Of a DNA stretch of 64,000 nt, positions 33,887 through 43,123 are shown piece by piece (position 1 is the first letter of the stretch; every line of letters starts with the position of its first letter). The DNA comes from Brevundimonas sp. (GTDB taxonomy: Bacteria > Pseudomonadota > Alphaproteobacteria > Caulobacterales > Caulobacteraceae): the NCBI RefSeq assembly GCF_013912065.1, contig NZ_JACESA010000010.1, positions 62,001 through 126,000 on the forward strand, given 5' to 3'. The position numbers and the translations under genes are program-made. The notes beneath the pieces are model-generated. The model worked only from the letters and a program-made list of their open reading frames with translations, did no database searches and was not told where the DNA came from.

Positions 33887-34516
33887 TCAGTCCGTCAACA
33901 GACCCTGCTCCCGCAGGGCCTCCGCGAGATCGCCGGGCGAGGTCCAAAGACGGGTGTAGCCCGCCTCTCCGAGCCGCTTCAGTTCGGTCACCAGGTCGGC
34001 CTTGGGCGAGGCGGCGAACCGGCCGTCGAAACCGGCGCCGTCCTTGCTGATCCGCACCATAGGCCGCCCAGTCTCGAGCCGGTGCAGGAAGCCTTCGCAC
34101 AGAGCCGAGCCCTCGTCGCACATCAGGCCTGTCTCGACCACAAGTCCCTTGCCGCGCAGGCGTTCGGTGCCGCGGCCGGCGGCGAAGGGCGAGGGGTCGA
34201 GGCAGGCGATGACGACCCGGGCCACCTGGGCCTCGGTCAGGAAATGGGCGCAGGACTGCCGACCCGACGACCGGGCGCCGCAGGGTTCCAGCGTGACATA
34301 GACGGTCGCGCCCTCGATCTGGTCGCCGGCGGCGGGCACGGCCTGTTCCTCGGCGTGGGGACGTCCGCCGGGCGCCGTGGCGGCCTGGGCGATGATCCGA
34401 CCGTCCTTGACGATGACGCAGCCCACCGCCGGATTGGGCCAGGTCTCGCCCATGCGGCCGGTCGCCAGTTCGATGGCCTGGGCCATGAAGGCGCGATCGG
34501 CGTCGGTCCAGCTCAT
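33887..34516 (-). CDS. RibD-like cytidine/pyrimidine deaminase, lacking most of the reductase domain
   Basis: 209 residues from the ATG at 34516. The zinc deaminase motifs are intact: GRPHAEEQAV (His and catalytic Glu) and EPCGARSSGRQSC (two Cys). This is the N-terminal half of RibD, the diaminohydroxyphosphoribosylaminopyrimidine deaminase of riboflavin synthesis. The reductase part is cut short: only its start (GFLHRLETGRPMVRISKDGAGFDG) remains, and the protein ends about 150-170 residues earlier than a bifunctional RibD. It is coupled to gpmA (ATGA overlap). It may be a deaminase working with a separate reductase, or a specialised paralogue. Confidence 0.75.
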   Translation of the reverse strand: MSWTDADRAFMAQAIELATGRMGETWPNPAVGCVIVKDGRIIAQAATAPGGRPHAEEQAVPAAGDQIEGATVYVTLEPCGARSSGRQSCAHFLTEAQVARVVIACLDPSPFAAGRGTERLRGKGLVVETGLMCDEGSALCEGFLHRLETGRPMVRISKDGAGFDGRFAASPKADLVTELKRLGEAGYTRLWTSPGDLAEALREQGLLTD

Positions 34517-35226
34517 GCGATCGTCGGCAGCTCTTCGGCGCGGCTGGCGTCGAGATAGCGGGCGGCGGTCGGCTTCAGCGCCTCGTCCAGGTCGATTTCC
34601 AGCGGATTGCCGGTGGGAATCTCCACGCCCACGATCTTGTCGTCGGGCACGGCGAACAGCAGTTTGACGATGGCCCGCAGCGAATTGCCATGGGCGGCGA
34701 TCAGCACGTCCTCGCCGGCCTTCAGCCGCGGCGCGATCTCGGCGTCCCAATAAGGTTTGACGCGGTCCAGGGTGGTCTTCAGGCTTTCGGTGTCCGGGAT
34801 GGACTGCCCCGCATAGCGGGGGTCGGCGTTGAAATCGAACTCGCCGCCCGGAGCCAGCGGCGGAGGCGGCACGTCATAGCTGCGACGCCAGATCTTGACC
34901 TGATCCTCGCCGTGCTTCTCGGCCGTCTCGGCCTTGTTGAGCCCCGTCAGGCCGCCGTAGTGGCGCTCGTTCAGACGCCAGTCCTCGATCACCGGCACAT
35001 CGGTCAGTCCGGCCGCCTGCAGGGCCAGGGCGCCGGTGCGTTTGGCGCGCGTCAGGACCGAGGTGAACATGACCGCGGGCTTGAACCCCGCCTCGGCGAT
35101 CAGCGCGCCGCCGTGGCGCGCCTGGGCCTCGCCCTCCGCCGTCAGATCGACGTCGACCCAGCCGGTGAAGCGGTTCTCGAGGTTCCATTGGCTCTGGCCA
35201 TGGCGGAGCAGGATCAGGCGCGGCAT
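34513..35226 (-). CDS. gpmA: 2,3-bisphosphoglycerate-dependent phosphoglycerate mutase
   Basis: 237 residues from the ATG at 35226. It interconverts 3- and 2-phosphoglycerate in glycolysis. The phospho-histidine motif LILLRHGQSQWN opens the protein; NERHYGGLTGLNK, the second histidine in VLIAAHGNSLRA and the GpmA insertion PPPLAPGGEFDF are present. The frame is open further upstream (two extra Met codons), but the ATG at 35226 gives the usual N-terminus. It overlaps the deaminase gene by four bases. Confidence 0.95.
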   Translation of the reverse strand: MPRLILLRHGQSQWNLENRFTGWVDVDLTAEGEAQARHGGALIAEAGFKPAVMFTSVLTRAKRTGALALQAAGLTDVPVIEDWRLNERHYGGLTGLNKAETAEKHGEDQVKIWRRSYDVPPPPLAPGGEFDFNADPRYAGQSIPDTESLKTTLDRVKPYWDAEIAPRLKAGEDVLIAAHGNSLRAIVKLLFAVPDDKIVGVEIPTGNPLEIDLDEALKPTAARYLDASRAEELPTIA

Positions 35227-35369
35227 TCGGTCGGTCCTCTTCAAGGTGCTCAGTCCGGGTAGGCCGCCGTCATGAAGGGGTCAAGGTTTGGGCCGCAACG
35301 CAATATTGCGCCGCACCCCCTCCGACCGACCGGCTTGTCGTGGTCCGGACGGCCGGTTAGGCTTTCGCC

Positions 35370-35447
35370 ATGTCCGACCGTCTCTTCTATCCCCTGGCCC
35401 TGGCCGCCATCGCCGCCCTGATCGCCCTGGCCGTCGTCTGGCCCTGA
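35370..35447 (+). CDS. Possible 25-residue single-span membrane peptide
   Basis: ATG at 35370, TGA at 35445. The translation MSDRLFYPLALAAIAALIALAVVWP is a short hydrophilic start and one membrane helix. The only ribosome-site-like sequence is TTAGG about 10 bases before the ATG. The frame uses normal GC-rich codons for this genome (CTG, GCC, GTC). It lies between the divergent gpmA gene and the converging TonB receptor gene. Small peptides like this are often missed; reality is uncertain. Confidence 0.45.
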   Translation: MSDRLFYPLALAAIAALIALAVVWP

Positions 35448-35460
35448 GCGGGATTGGGCG

Positions 35461-37974
35461 TCAGTATAGGATCTTGCGCAGATTGATCCGGAACACCCGG
35501 CCCTGGGGATCCAGATAGTCTCGCTGGTAGTTGACCGGGGTCGCGCCGTCGCTGCTGGTCACTGAAATCCGGTCGTCGAAGATGTTCTGCACCCCGATGC
35601 CGACGCGCGCGCCCTTCAGGAAGGGCATGCGTTCGACCAGGGACGTGCGTTGGGTCAGGTCGGCGAAGGCGAACAGGTTCACCGTCATCCGATCCGAGAA
35701 ATCAAGATCGGCCGAACCCGCGCCATTGCCTTCGACGGTCGTGCCCGACTTCCAGTTGGCGTTGACGAAGGTCCCGAAGCCGTTCTTGAACACCCCGGTC
35801 TGCACCTGGACCTCGTGGCGGGACTGGCCGCCCGAACCGGAGATCGAATCTCCGTCCAGCAGGTCCAAGGGCGCCAGACCGTCGCGGATCACCACCTCGT
35901 CCTGAACACGCCATGTGTGGGTCAGGGAGAAGTTGAACATCCCCTGTCCCGGCTGCATGCCGGGTCCGCTGGCCCCGCGCATGCGCCCGCCGCCGCCGCC
36001 CGGACCGCCAGGCCCGCCGCCGGAACGACCGCCGCCGGGCGGCGGACCGCCCATCATCATGCCGCCGCCGGGTCGCTGTCCCATCAGGGCCGGGTTCGGC
36101 TTGCCGAACGGTTTGGAGAAGTTGAAGCCCCACTGCACGTCCTGCTGTTCCCGGCTGGCGAAATTCAGCGGGCGCGCGTCGATCGACAGCAGGTTTCCGT
36201 CGGCGTCGCGGACGAACCGCTCCGGCAGGGCGGCCTCGAGGTCCGGAGTGATGGCGGGGAAGCTGGAGAGCTCGTTCTCGGCCTCGGTGCGGGTATAGGC
36301 CAGGTTCAGGCGCAGATCGGTTGCAGAAAGGGGCTGCCAGTTGACGCCCAGCTTCAGGATCCGACGGTTCTCGGCCTTCAGATTGGGATCGCCGCCGGTG
36401 ATCCGGGTGATCTCGACCGTCTGGTTGGTGTTGAAATCGAAGACGGCGGTGTTCGGGGTCGCCACGGTCGGATCATTCAGTTGCTGGATCGTGGGGGCCT
36501 TGTCCTCGTCGGAATAGTTGGCGGTCAGGGACAGGCGTTCAACCGGCGACCAGTTCAGCCCGGCGCCCAGGCTCGCCACGCCGCCGAAGTCGGACAGTTC
36601 CTGATAGGCCAGGTTCATATTGGCCGACAGATCGCCGATCTTTGGCAGGACGCCACGATCCACGTTGGAGATCGGCAGGTCGAAGTTGGCCTGCAGGCTA
36701 CCCAGGTCCCGCGATTGCGACCGGTCGGTCGCCACGCCCGAACGCACGCTCTCGGAATCCAGGGACTGGTGTTCGCCCCCGACCTTGAAGGTCGTGGTGA
36801 CGCCGCCGGCGGGCAGTTCCCAGGCCGTGCCGTTCAATACGAACTCGGCCTCGGCGGTCTGGGAGACCGAATTGGCGGTGTCGCGGGCGACCACGGTGAC
36901 CGCGCCGCTGATGTCGCCGTACGGGTCCACGGTCGTATCCCCGGCGTCGATCGCCGCCTGCAGGGCGCCGGCGTCGACGCCGCGCCCGGTAGTGGTGTCC
37001 GTCTCGGTACGGCTGTATTCGCCCGTGGCCGTCCAGCGCCAGTCGCCCAGATAGCCGTCCAGGACCGAGCCCAGTTCGGCGGCGCGGGTGTTGGTCTGGC
37101 GCGTCAGGGTGCCGGGCAGATCGACATAGCGGTACAGATCCGCCGCGTCGCCGCCTGGCGACCAGGGATTGTTCTCCGGCAAGTTCAGGGTCACCCCGGG
37201 CAGGCCCAGATAGCTGCGGCTGCTGCTGTCCTCCAGGCTGCCGCTCAGGGTCATGCCGACCTTGTCGTTCAGGTCGTGCTTGTAAGTTCCCGCAACCGAC
37301 GCCTCGGCCGCACGCGGCTGAAGGGTGCGATAGGCGTTCAGGTCCGTGTCGCCGGTCGAATCGAGCGGGACGCCCGTATCGCTGCGGTCGATACTCCGCT
37401 CGGACTCGTACAAGGCGTTGCTGCTATTGCCGTTGACGTCCAGCGACCAGCGGTCGGCGCCGGCGATCTTCAGAAGATTGTTTTCGCTCTGGGTCGTCGT
37501 GCGGCCGCCCTGGTCCGAGCGGCTGACGTTGACCGAGGAGGTCAGGGAGCGGAAGTCGGCCTTAAGCACGATGTTCACGACGCGCTGGTTGGCGCTGTAG
37601 CCGTAGGACAGGGCGGTTTCTTCCGGCAGAACGTCGAAACGCTCGATCGCCTCGGGGGGAATGCCCCGGATCTCGCGGAAGCCGGAGATACGGCGCCCGT
37701 TCACCAGGAAGATCGGCGATCCTCCGCGCGCGCTTCGGGTCTGGGCCTCAAGAAGGGTGACGAGTTCGCCGATATTGGTCGCGCCGAACGCCTGGATCTG
37801 GGCCGAGTCGTACGAGACGATCGGCTCCTGCCCGCCCAGGGCGACCCCTCGCTTGACGCCGGTCACATTGACGTCCGGCAGGACCACGGACGGTTCCGCC
37901 TCTTGCGATTGTTGGACAGCGGCGGGCTCGGCGGTCGAGGCCAGCGCAATCAGCATGAGCGCGGTCGGGGTCAT
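35461..37974 (-). CDS. TonB-dependent outer-membrane receptor with a Gly/Met/Pro-rich insertion
   Basis: 837 residues from the ATG at 37974. A signal peptide (MLIALASTAEPA) is followed by a TonB-box-like stretch (VVLPDVNVTGVKR), the plug domain (IGELVTLLEAQTRS, IFLVNGRRISGFREI, IERFDVLPEETALSYGYS) and a beta-barrel ending in an aromatic terminal strand (VFRINLRKILY). Near residues 650-700 there is an extended Gly/Pro/Met run (GGGMMMGGPPPGGGRSGGG and following) that should form a flexible surface loop. Such receptors import siderophores, metals or glycans; the ligand is unknown here. It lies downstream of a chemoreceptor gene on the same strand, with its own intergenic region. Confidence 0.9.
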   Translation of the reverse strand: MTPTALMLIALASTAEPAAVQQSQEAEPSVVLPDVNVTGVKRGVALGGQEPIVSYDSAQIQAFGATNIGELVTLLEAQTRSARGGSPIFLVNGRRISGFREIRGIPPEAIERFDVLPEETALSYGYSANQRVVNIVLKADFRSLTSSVNVSRSDQGGRTTTQSENNLLKIAGADRWSLDVNGNSSNALYESERSIDRSDTGVPLDSTGDTDLNAYRTLQPRAAEASVAGTYKHDLNDKVGMTLSGSLEDSSSRSYLGLPGVTLNLPENNPWSPGGDAADLYRYVDLPGTLTRQTNTRAAELGSVLDGYLGDWRWTATGEYSRTETDTTTGRGVDAGALQAAIDAGDTTVDPYGDISGAVTVVARDTANSVSQTAEAEFVLNGTAWELPAGGVTTTFKVGGEHQSLDSESVRSGVATDRSQSRDLGSLQANFDLPISNVDRGVLPKIGDLSANMNLAYQELSDFGGVASLGAGLNWSPVERLSLTANYSDEDKAPTIQQLNDPTVATPNTAVFDFNTNQTVEITRITGGDPNLKAENRRILKLGVNWQPLSATDLRLNLAYTRTEAENELSSFPAITPDLEAALPERFVRDADGNLLSIDARPLNFASREQQDVQWGFNFSKPFGKPNPALMGQRPGGGMMMGGPPPGGGRSGGGPGGPGGGGGRMRGASGPGMQPGQGMFNFSLTHTWRVQDEVVIRDGLAPLDLLDGDSISGSGGQSRHEVQVQTGVFKNGFGTFVNANWKSGTTVEGNGAGSADLDFSDRMTVNLFAFADLTQRTSLVERMPFLKGARVGIGVQNIFDDRISVTSSDGATPVNYQRDYLDPQGRVFRINLRKILY

Positions 37975-38084
37975 GAAACAGCGTTCCGGAGAGGAGAGGT
38001 CAGCCTCCTTGGGACGTGACAATCATGGCTGGAAAGCGGCTAAATCCATGACATTTCAGACAGCGTTGCGGCGATTACACAATC

Positions 38085-38117
38085 GGCGAAAAGTTGCGAC
38101 GGAAGTCAACTTTCGCC
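38085..38117. promoter_or_regulatory. Inverted repeat upstream of the TonB receptor gene
   Basis: GGCGAAAAGTTG (38085-38096) faces CAACTTTCGCC (38107-38117), a match with one bulged A. It lies about 110 bp upstream of the receptor start, so it could be an operator or a leader structure. Confidence 0.35.
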
Positions 38118-38159
38118 GCGTTCAACTCTGTTGGCGCGCATTCAGATGTTGGCCGAGAA

Positions 38160-38198
38160 GCGAGGTCGAGGCGGGCTTCAGCTCCAGCTCGACCTCGC
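38160..38198 (-). terminator. Probable terminator hairpin of the chemoreceptor gene
   Basis: GCGAGGTCGAG (38160-38170) pairs perfectly with CTCGACCTCGC (38188-38198) across a 17-base loop. It starts six bases after the chemoreceptor stop on the minus strand and is followed there by TTCTC. Confidence 0.45.
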
Positions 38199-38203
38199 CT
38201 TGA

Positions 38204-40144
38204 TCAGAACTCTTCCCAGCCGTCGGCGTCGGAGGTCAGAACGACATCGCGGCCACCGGCGACCTTGACCACCCGCTGCGCGGCGCGCGGCGCTGGACGG
38301 GAAGCCGGGCGAGGCGTCGGGTGGGCCGAGACGCGGGCGGGCGCCGAGCGGGGCGCGCGACCGCCCGAGACCTGGAAGAAGGACACCTGGGACGACAGCT
38401 CGGCCGTCTCCTGGCGCAGGGCGTTGCTGGCTGCGGTGGCCTGCTCGACCATGGCGGCGTTCTGCTGGGTCACCTGATCCATCTGGTTCACGGCGACGTT
38501 GATCTCGTGCAGGCCCGTCGCCTGTTCCTTGGCGGAGGCGGCGATTTCGACCACCAGGGCGCTGATGTCGTTCACCTGCGAGGCGATGGCCTGCAGGGCC
38601 TGCCCGGCGTCGCTGACCAGACGAACCCCGGCCTCGACCTCGGCGCCAGAACTGTTGATCAGACCCTTGATCTCCTTGGCGGCCTCGGCGGATCGCTGGG
38701 CCAGGGCCCGCACTTCCGAAGCGACCACCGCGAAACCACGACCGGACTCGCCGGCGCGCGCCGCTTCGACCCCGGCGTTCAGGGCCAGAAGATTGGTCTG
38801 GAAGGCGATCTCGTCGATGACGCCCACGATCTGGCTGATCTGGCGCGATCCGTCCTCGATCTTCTGCATGGCCTCGACGGCGTTCATGACGACGGCGCCC
38901 GAGGCTTCGGCGCTCTGGCGAGCGCCGCTGGTGACGGTGGCGGCCTTGGTCGCGCCTTCGGCGGTCTTGCGGACCGTGACCGTGATCTCGTCCAGGGCGG
39001 CGGCGGTTTCCTCCAGGCTAGCGGCCTGCTGTTCCGTGCGGCGGGAAAGGTCGTCGGAGGCCTGGCTGATCTCACCCGCGCCGGACTCGATGCCGTGGAC
39101 CGATCCGAGCACCCCCGTCACCGCTTCTTCGAGACGAGCGATGGAACGGTTGAAATCGGCCTTCAGGACTTCGCTGCGCGCCGGGAAGGCCGCGTCGATG
39201 CGATAGACCAGATCCCCGTCGGCCAGGGCCGACAGACCCTTGCCCAGGTTTTCGATGACGACGGCGTTCTCGGCCGCCTCCTGGGCCGTGGCCGCTTCGC
39301 GACGGCGGCGTTCGACCTCGGACTCGTCGCGCATCGTTTCCGCTTCGAGTTCCAGAGTCTTGGCGCGCAGACCGTTGTCGCGGAAGACCTGCATGGCACG
39401 CGCCATGGCGCCGACCTCGTCCTTGCGGTCCGTGTCGGGGATGGCGACGTCCAGCTTGCCCTCGGCCATGACCGACATGGCGCCGGTCATGCGGCGCACG
39501 GGCGCGACCATCATGATGGACAGTTGAACGCCCAGGAAGACGGCGGCCGCGACCAGGATCAGTCCCCCGACCGCCAGGGCGACGAAGGAGGCGGTGATCG
39601 CCGAGGCATGCTGGGCGTCGCGCAGGTTCATCCGCTCGACTTCGATGTCCCGTACTTCGGTGATCGCTTTTGTGATGTGGGTGACGCGCACCCGATCGCC
39701 GGAATCGATCACGACGCGGCGTGCGGCGTCGATCGCGGCGGGATCCAGAGCCGCCTCGGTCAGGGGCGTCCCGAACTCGGCGCGCCATGCGGCGGCGTCC
39801 GCTTCGGCCTTCGTGACCAGCGCGCTCTCTTCCGGCGTCAGACGAGCGGCCTTCAGGGCGGCGACGGACTGTTCGAACTGTTCCCAGCCCTTTCTGTAGA
39901 CGTCGAGATAATCCTCGTTTCCGGTCAGCAGCACGCCGCGCATCTGCGAGTTCAGGCGAATAAAGCCCTTCTCGGCCACATGGGTGTGCTCAACGATCGC
40001 CCTGCTTTCGGCGTTCAGATCGGCGGCGGTCTTCATCTCCGACAGTTGGGAGAAGACCGCGCCGATCATGGCGGCCGCCACGGTCAGCAGGATTGCGAAG
40101 GCGATGGCCAGCTTGCGCTGCATCGGGATGTTCTTCGGATTCAT
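38204..40144 (-). CDS. Methyl-accepting chemotaxis protein
   Basis: 646 residues. Membrane helices at about 15-32 and 187-212 enclose a periplasmic helical sensor of the CHASE3/4HB type (HTHVAEKGFIRLNSQMRGVLLTGNEDYL). A HAMP domain (VAPVRRMTGAMSVMAEGKLDVAIP) and the signalling domain follow, with the hairpin tip EIAFQTNLLALNAGVEAARAGE and flanking methylation helices. The C-terminus ends DGWEEF, close to the NWETF-type tether that binds CheR and CheB. It should report an unknown periplasmic signal to CheA. I use the ATG at 40144; a start six codons upstream is possible. Confidence 0.95.
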   Translation of the reverse strand: MNPKNIPMQRKLAIAFAILLTVAAAMIGAVFSQLSEMKTAADLNAESRAIVEHTHVAEKGFIRLNSQMRGVLLTGNEDYLDVYRKGWEQFEQSVAALKAARLTPEESALVTKAEADAAAWRAEFGTPLTEAALDPAAIDAARRVVIDSGDRVRVTHITKAITEVRDIEVERMNLRDAQHASAITASFVALAVGGLILVAAAVFLGVQLSIMMVAPVRRMTGAMSVMAEGKLDVAIPDTDRKDEVGAMARAMQVFRDNGLRAKTLELEAETMRDESEVERRRREAATAQEAAENAVVIENLGKGLSALADGDLVYRIDAAFPARSEVLKADFNRSIARLEEAVTGVLGSVHGIESGAGEISQASDDLSRRTEQQAASLEETAAALDEITVTVRKTAEGATKAATVTSGARQSAEASGAVVMNAVEAMQKIEDGSRQISQIVGVIDEIAFQTNLLALNAGVEAARAGESGRGFAVVASEVRALAQRSAEAAKEIKGLINSSGAEVEAGVRLVSDAGQALQAIASQVNDISALVVEIAASAKEQATGLHEINVAVNQMDQVTQQNAAMVEQATAASNALRQETAELSSQVSFFQVSGGRAPRSAPARVSAHPTPRPASRPAPRAAQRVVKVAGGRDVVLTSDADGWEEF

Positions 40145-40177
40145 GCGATCATCTCTCGGCATGCCACTGTGAAGGAA

Positions 40178-40201
40178 CCCGGAACGGCGAACCGTTCCGG
40201 G
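40178..40201 (-). terminator. Terminator hairpin of the porin gene
   Basis: CCCGGAACGG (40178-40187) pairs perfectly with CCGTTCCGGG (40192-40201) around CGAA, which reads TTCG on the minus strand, a stable tetraloop. It lies 14 bases after the porin stop and is followed by TTCCTTC. Confidence 0.65.
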
Positions 40202-40215
40202 CGGAGGCTGGTCGT

Positions 40216-41613
40216 TTAGAAGGCGGTCTGCACGCGGACGGTGGCGGTGTTGCCGCTGTCGTCGCCGGCGAAGGTTCCGGTGCGATTATCCACCGACCAG
40301 GCGCTCCAGTGAGCGGAGACGCGGGTGTTGTTCGTGGGATACCAGTTGACGCCCAGGAGCCAGGTGTCGCCCTCGCCGCCGGTCGGACTGTCGCTGTAGT
40401 CGGCGGTGTCATAGCGACCGACGACCTCGACCGCGCCATAGCCGTCGGTTCCCAGGGGGTTCAGAACCTTGGGCCGCGACCAGGTGCCGGTGCGGGTCGA
40501 AAGCGGCGGCTTTTCGCCGGTGATGAAGAAGCCGGCCGAGATGCTGTAGGCGTCCTGATCGTAATCCCGCGCGGCGGTTTCGACGACACGCTTGCCGCCT
40601 TCGGCCATCAGCCAGCCCGAACGATGCACGCCGCCCAGTTCCAGGCCCAGGCCCTTGCTGCCCTTGGGATCGACATAGGCGCCGCCGGCCAGACGCAGAT
40701 TGTCGTTGCCTCGCGACGAGACGACCAGGCTGCGGGAGGCGACGGAAGCGTTCGGGGTCAGGTCCTCGACGAAGCCCCAGCCGCCGATGTGCAGGAAGCC
40801 GGCGTCGGTCTTGAACGGCGACCAGTGGGTCCGGGCCATCAGAGTGACGGAGTCGTTGGTCGTGCCGCCGCTGATGGCGTCGCCGGTCAGAGACAGCGAA
40901 GCGTGCCAGACGCTGCCCGTCAGCTTGGACGACAGGCCGACGCCATAGGCGCCGCGTTCCGGTCCGACGGTCGAGACCATCAGGCTGCGCTCCAGGAACG
41001 GGACCATGTCCTCGGCCGTGCCGCCTTCGACGCCGCGGTCATTCAGGCGTTGACCGGCGGAGACTTCCAGATCACGGCCGCCCAGCTTGCGATTATAGGA
41101 CATGAAGGCGTTGGCGACGCTGACCGAGTTGTCGGCGATGTCGCCTTCGATCCAGTAGCTGAAGCCGCCGGGGGTCTTGCCCTGAGCGCCCAGGCGCAGG
41201 CCGCGCAGTTCGGTGGTGGTCAGATTGCGGCTGTCGAAGTCCGAGCCGAAGGTGTTCGACAGGTCGGCCGTGACGCGAATACGCGGCTTGAAGGTGAAGC
41301 CGTCCGGGCTGCGCAGCTCGGGCAGGCCCGTGGCCCAGTCGACCGAAGTGGTCGCGGTCGCCGCCTGGGCGACCGGACGCGGCGCGGGGGCGGCGACCGG
41401 GGCCGGGGTCCCGGCTGCGGCGGCTTGCGCCGGGGTCTGGGTCTGAGATTGGGCTTCGAGTTGTTCGAGGCGGGCGGACAGGGCTTGAACCTGAGCACGC
41501 AGAATGGCGATTTCATCGGCGCTGGGCGCGGTTTGGGCGAAGGCGGAGGTGGCGAGCGCAGCAAGGCCGACACCTGCCACGAGGGCGCGGGAAGTAATCA
41601 TGGGGGTGCTCAT
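40216..41613 (-). CDS. OprP/OprO-type outer-membrane porin
   Basis: 465 residues. A signal peptide ends ALATSAFA. A short coiled coil (ILRAQVQALSARLEQLEAQSQTQTP) and a Pro/Ala linker precede the barrel, as in phosphate-selective porins. Barrel strands include FTFKPRIRVTADLSNTFG, FSYWIEGDIADNSV, FLERSLMVSTVGPERGAYG and the final strand TRVSAHWSAWS...TATVRVQTAF with terminal Phe. The family transports phosphate or polyphosphate in Pseudomonas, but in alphaproteobacteria the substrate is often unknown. Starts at 41613 or, four codons later, at 41601. It lies downstream of dctA on the same strand, with a hairpin between them. Confidence 0.88.
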   Translation of the reverse strand: MSTPMITSRALVAGVGLAALATSAFAQTAPSADEIAILRAQVQALSARLEQLEAQSQTQTPAQAAAAGTPAPVAAPAPRPVAQAATATTSVDWATGLPELRSPDGFTFKPRIRVTADLSNTFGSDFDSRNLTTTELRGLRLGAQGKTPGGFSYWIEGDIADNSVSVANAFMSYNRKLGGRDLEVSAGQRLNDRGVEGGTAEDMVPFLERSLMVSTVGPERGAYGVGLSSKLTGSVWHASLSLTGDAISGGTTNDSVTLMARTHWSPFKTDAGFLHIGGWGFVEDLTPNASVASRSLVVSSRGNDNLRLAGGAYVDPKGSKGLGLELGGVHRSGWLMAEGGKRVVETAARDYDQDAYSISAGFFITGEKPPLSTRTGTWSRPKVLNPLGTDGYGAVEVVGRYDTADYSDSPTGGEGDTWLLGVNWYPTNNTRVSAHWSAWSVDNRTGTFAGDDSGNTATVRVQTAF

Positions 41614-41724
41614 CGGCAGTGGGTGGTTATGGACAACAGGCGTAAAGCCTGACCGTTAAGCGAACGCCCAAACGCGAATAAGCAGAACTGCGTACTGCGG
41701 TTGAGGCGGCCTCGAATGCAGCGC

Positions 41725-41751
41725 AGGCGCCGCGCTTTCGCGACGGCGCCT
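41725..41751. terminator. Possible terminator hairpin after dctA
   Basis: AGGCGCC (41725-41731) pairs with GGCGCCT (41745-41751), with a second small stem CGCG/CGCG inside. It lies 17 bases after the dctA stop on the minus strand and has no following T-run. Confidence 0.4.
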
Positions 41752-41767
41752 GTTTCCGGGGAGGAAG

Positions 41768-43123
41768 TCAGTCGGCGGTGACGAGGTCCTTGTCACCGGG
41801 TCCGGCGGCCGGGTCGGGCCGGGCGGCGATAGGCTGGGCCGGACCGTTGAGCGCCGCGTGCAGCGCGTCCCGATCCAGTTCGCCCTCCCAGCGGGCGACG
41901 ACGATGGTGGCCACCGCATTGCCGATGAAGTTGGTCAGGGCCCGGCATTCGCTCATGAACCGGTCGATACCCAGGATCAGGGCCATGCCCGCGACCGGAA
42001 CGGTGGGGACCACAGACAGGGTCGCCGCCAGGGTGATGAAGCCCGCCCCGGTGATGCCGGCCGCCCCCTTGGACGACAACATGGCGACCAGCAGCAGCAG
42101 GATCTGCTGTTGCAGCGTCAGCTCGATGTTCAGTGCCTGGGCGATGAACAGGGCCGCCATGGTCATATAGATGTTGGTGCCGTCCAGATTGAACGAATAG
42201 CCGGTCGGCACGACCAGGCCGACCACCGACTTGGAGGCGCCGGCGCGTTCCATCTTGTTCAGCAGCGACGGCAGGGCGGCCTCCGACGAGGAGGTGCCGA
42301 GGACCAGCAGCAATTCTTCCTTCAGGTAGCGGATCAGCTTCAGGATGTTGAATCCGTTGGCCCAGGCCACCAGACCCAGGACGCCGACCACGAAGACGAT
42401 GGCGGTGATGTAGAAGGTGGCGACCAGGGCGGCCAGGTTGGCGATCGAGCCGATGCCGTATTTGCCGATGGTGAAGGCGAAGGCGCCAAAGGCGCCGATG
42501 GGCGCGGCCTTCATCAGGATCGCCACCAGTTTGAAGAAGGCGTGGCTGATCGATTCCAGGAAGTTCAGCACCGGCTTGCCGACGTCGCCGACCATGGCCA
42601 GGGCGATGCCGAACAGGACCGAGACGAACAGGACCTGCAGGATGTTGCCGTCGGCAAAGGCCGAGACCATGGTGTCGGGAATGACGCCGGTCAGGAAGCC
42701 GACGATCGTCGTCTCGTGCGCCTGTTCCGAATATTTGGCGACCGCGCCGACGTCCAGGGAAGCCGGGTCGATGTTCAGACCGTGTCCAGGCCGAACCAGG
42801 TTGGCGATGATCAGGCCGATGATCAGGGCCAGGGTCGAGAAGGTCAGGAAATAGGCGAAGGCCTTGGCCGCCACCCGGCCGACCCGGCCGATGTCGCGCA
42901 TTCCGGCGATGCCGGTGACGATGGTCAGGAAGATGACCGGAGCGATCACCATCTTCACCAGTTTGATGAAGGCGTCGCCCAGCGGCTTCAGGCCCTCGCC
43001 GAACGTCGGCCAGAAATGCCCGATGAAGGCGCCCGCGACGATGGCGGTGAGGACCTGAAAATAGAGATGCCGGTAGAAGGGGCGGCGGACGGCCGGCTCG
43101 GCGGCGGAAGGTAGCGCGATCAC
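41768..43123 (-). CDS. dctA: C4-dicarboxylate/cation symporter DctA
   Basis: 451 residues starting with GTG at 43123 after AGGAG. DctA imports succinate, fumarate and malate. About nine membrane elements are visible. Family motifs: [22 protein letters not shown], the serine-rich hairpin loop [17 protein letters not shown] (re-entrant loop), [21 protein letters not shown], and [17 protein letters not shown] with the Asn/Asp cation site in the following [12 protein letters not shown] region. It is divergent from dctB-dctD, its expected regulators, and two palindromes lie between. Confidence 0.95.
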   Translation of the reverse strand: MIALPSAAEPAVRRPFYRHLYFQVLTAIVAGAFIGHFWPTFGEGLKPLGDAFIKLVKMVIAPVIFLTIVTGIAGMRDIGRVGRVAAKAFAYFLTFSTLALIIGLIIANLVRPGHGLNIDPASLDVGAVAKYSEQAHETTIVGFLTGVIPDTMVSAFADGNILQVLFVSVLFGIALAMVGDVGKPVLNFLESISHAFFKLVAILMKAAPIGAFGAFAFTIGKYGIGSIANLAALVATFYITAIVFVVGVLGLVAWANGFNILKLIRYLKEELLLVLGTSSSEAALPSLLNKMERAGASKSVVGLVVPTGYSFNLDGTNIYMTMAALFIAQALNIELTLQQQILLLLVAMLSSKGAAGITGAGFITLAATLSVVPTVPVAGMALILGIDRFMSECRALTNFIGNAVATIVVARWEGELDRDALHAALNGPAQPIAARPDPAAGPGDKDLVTAD

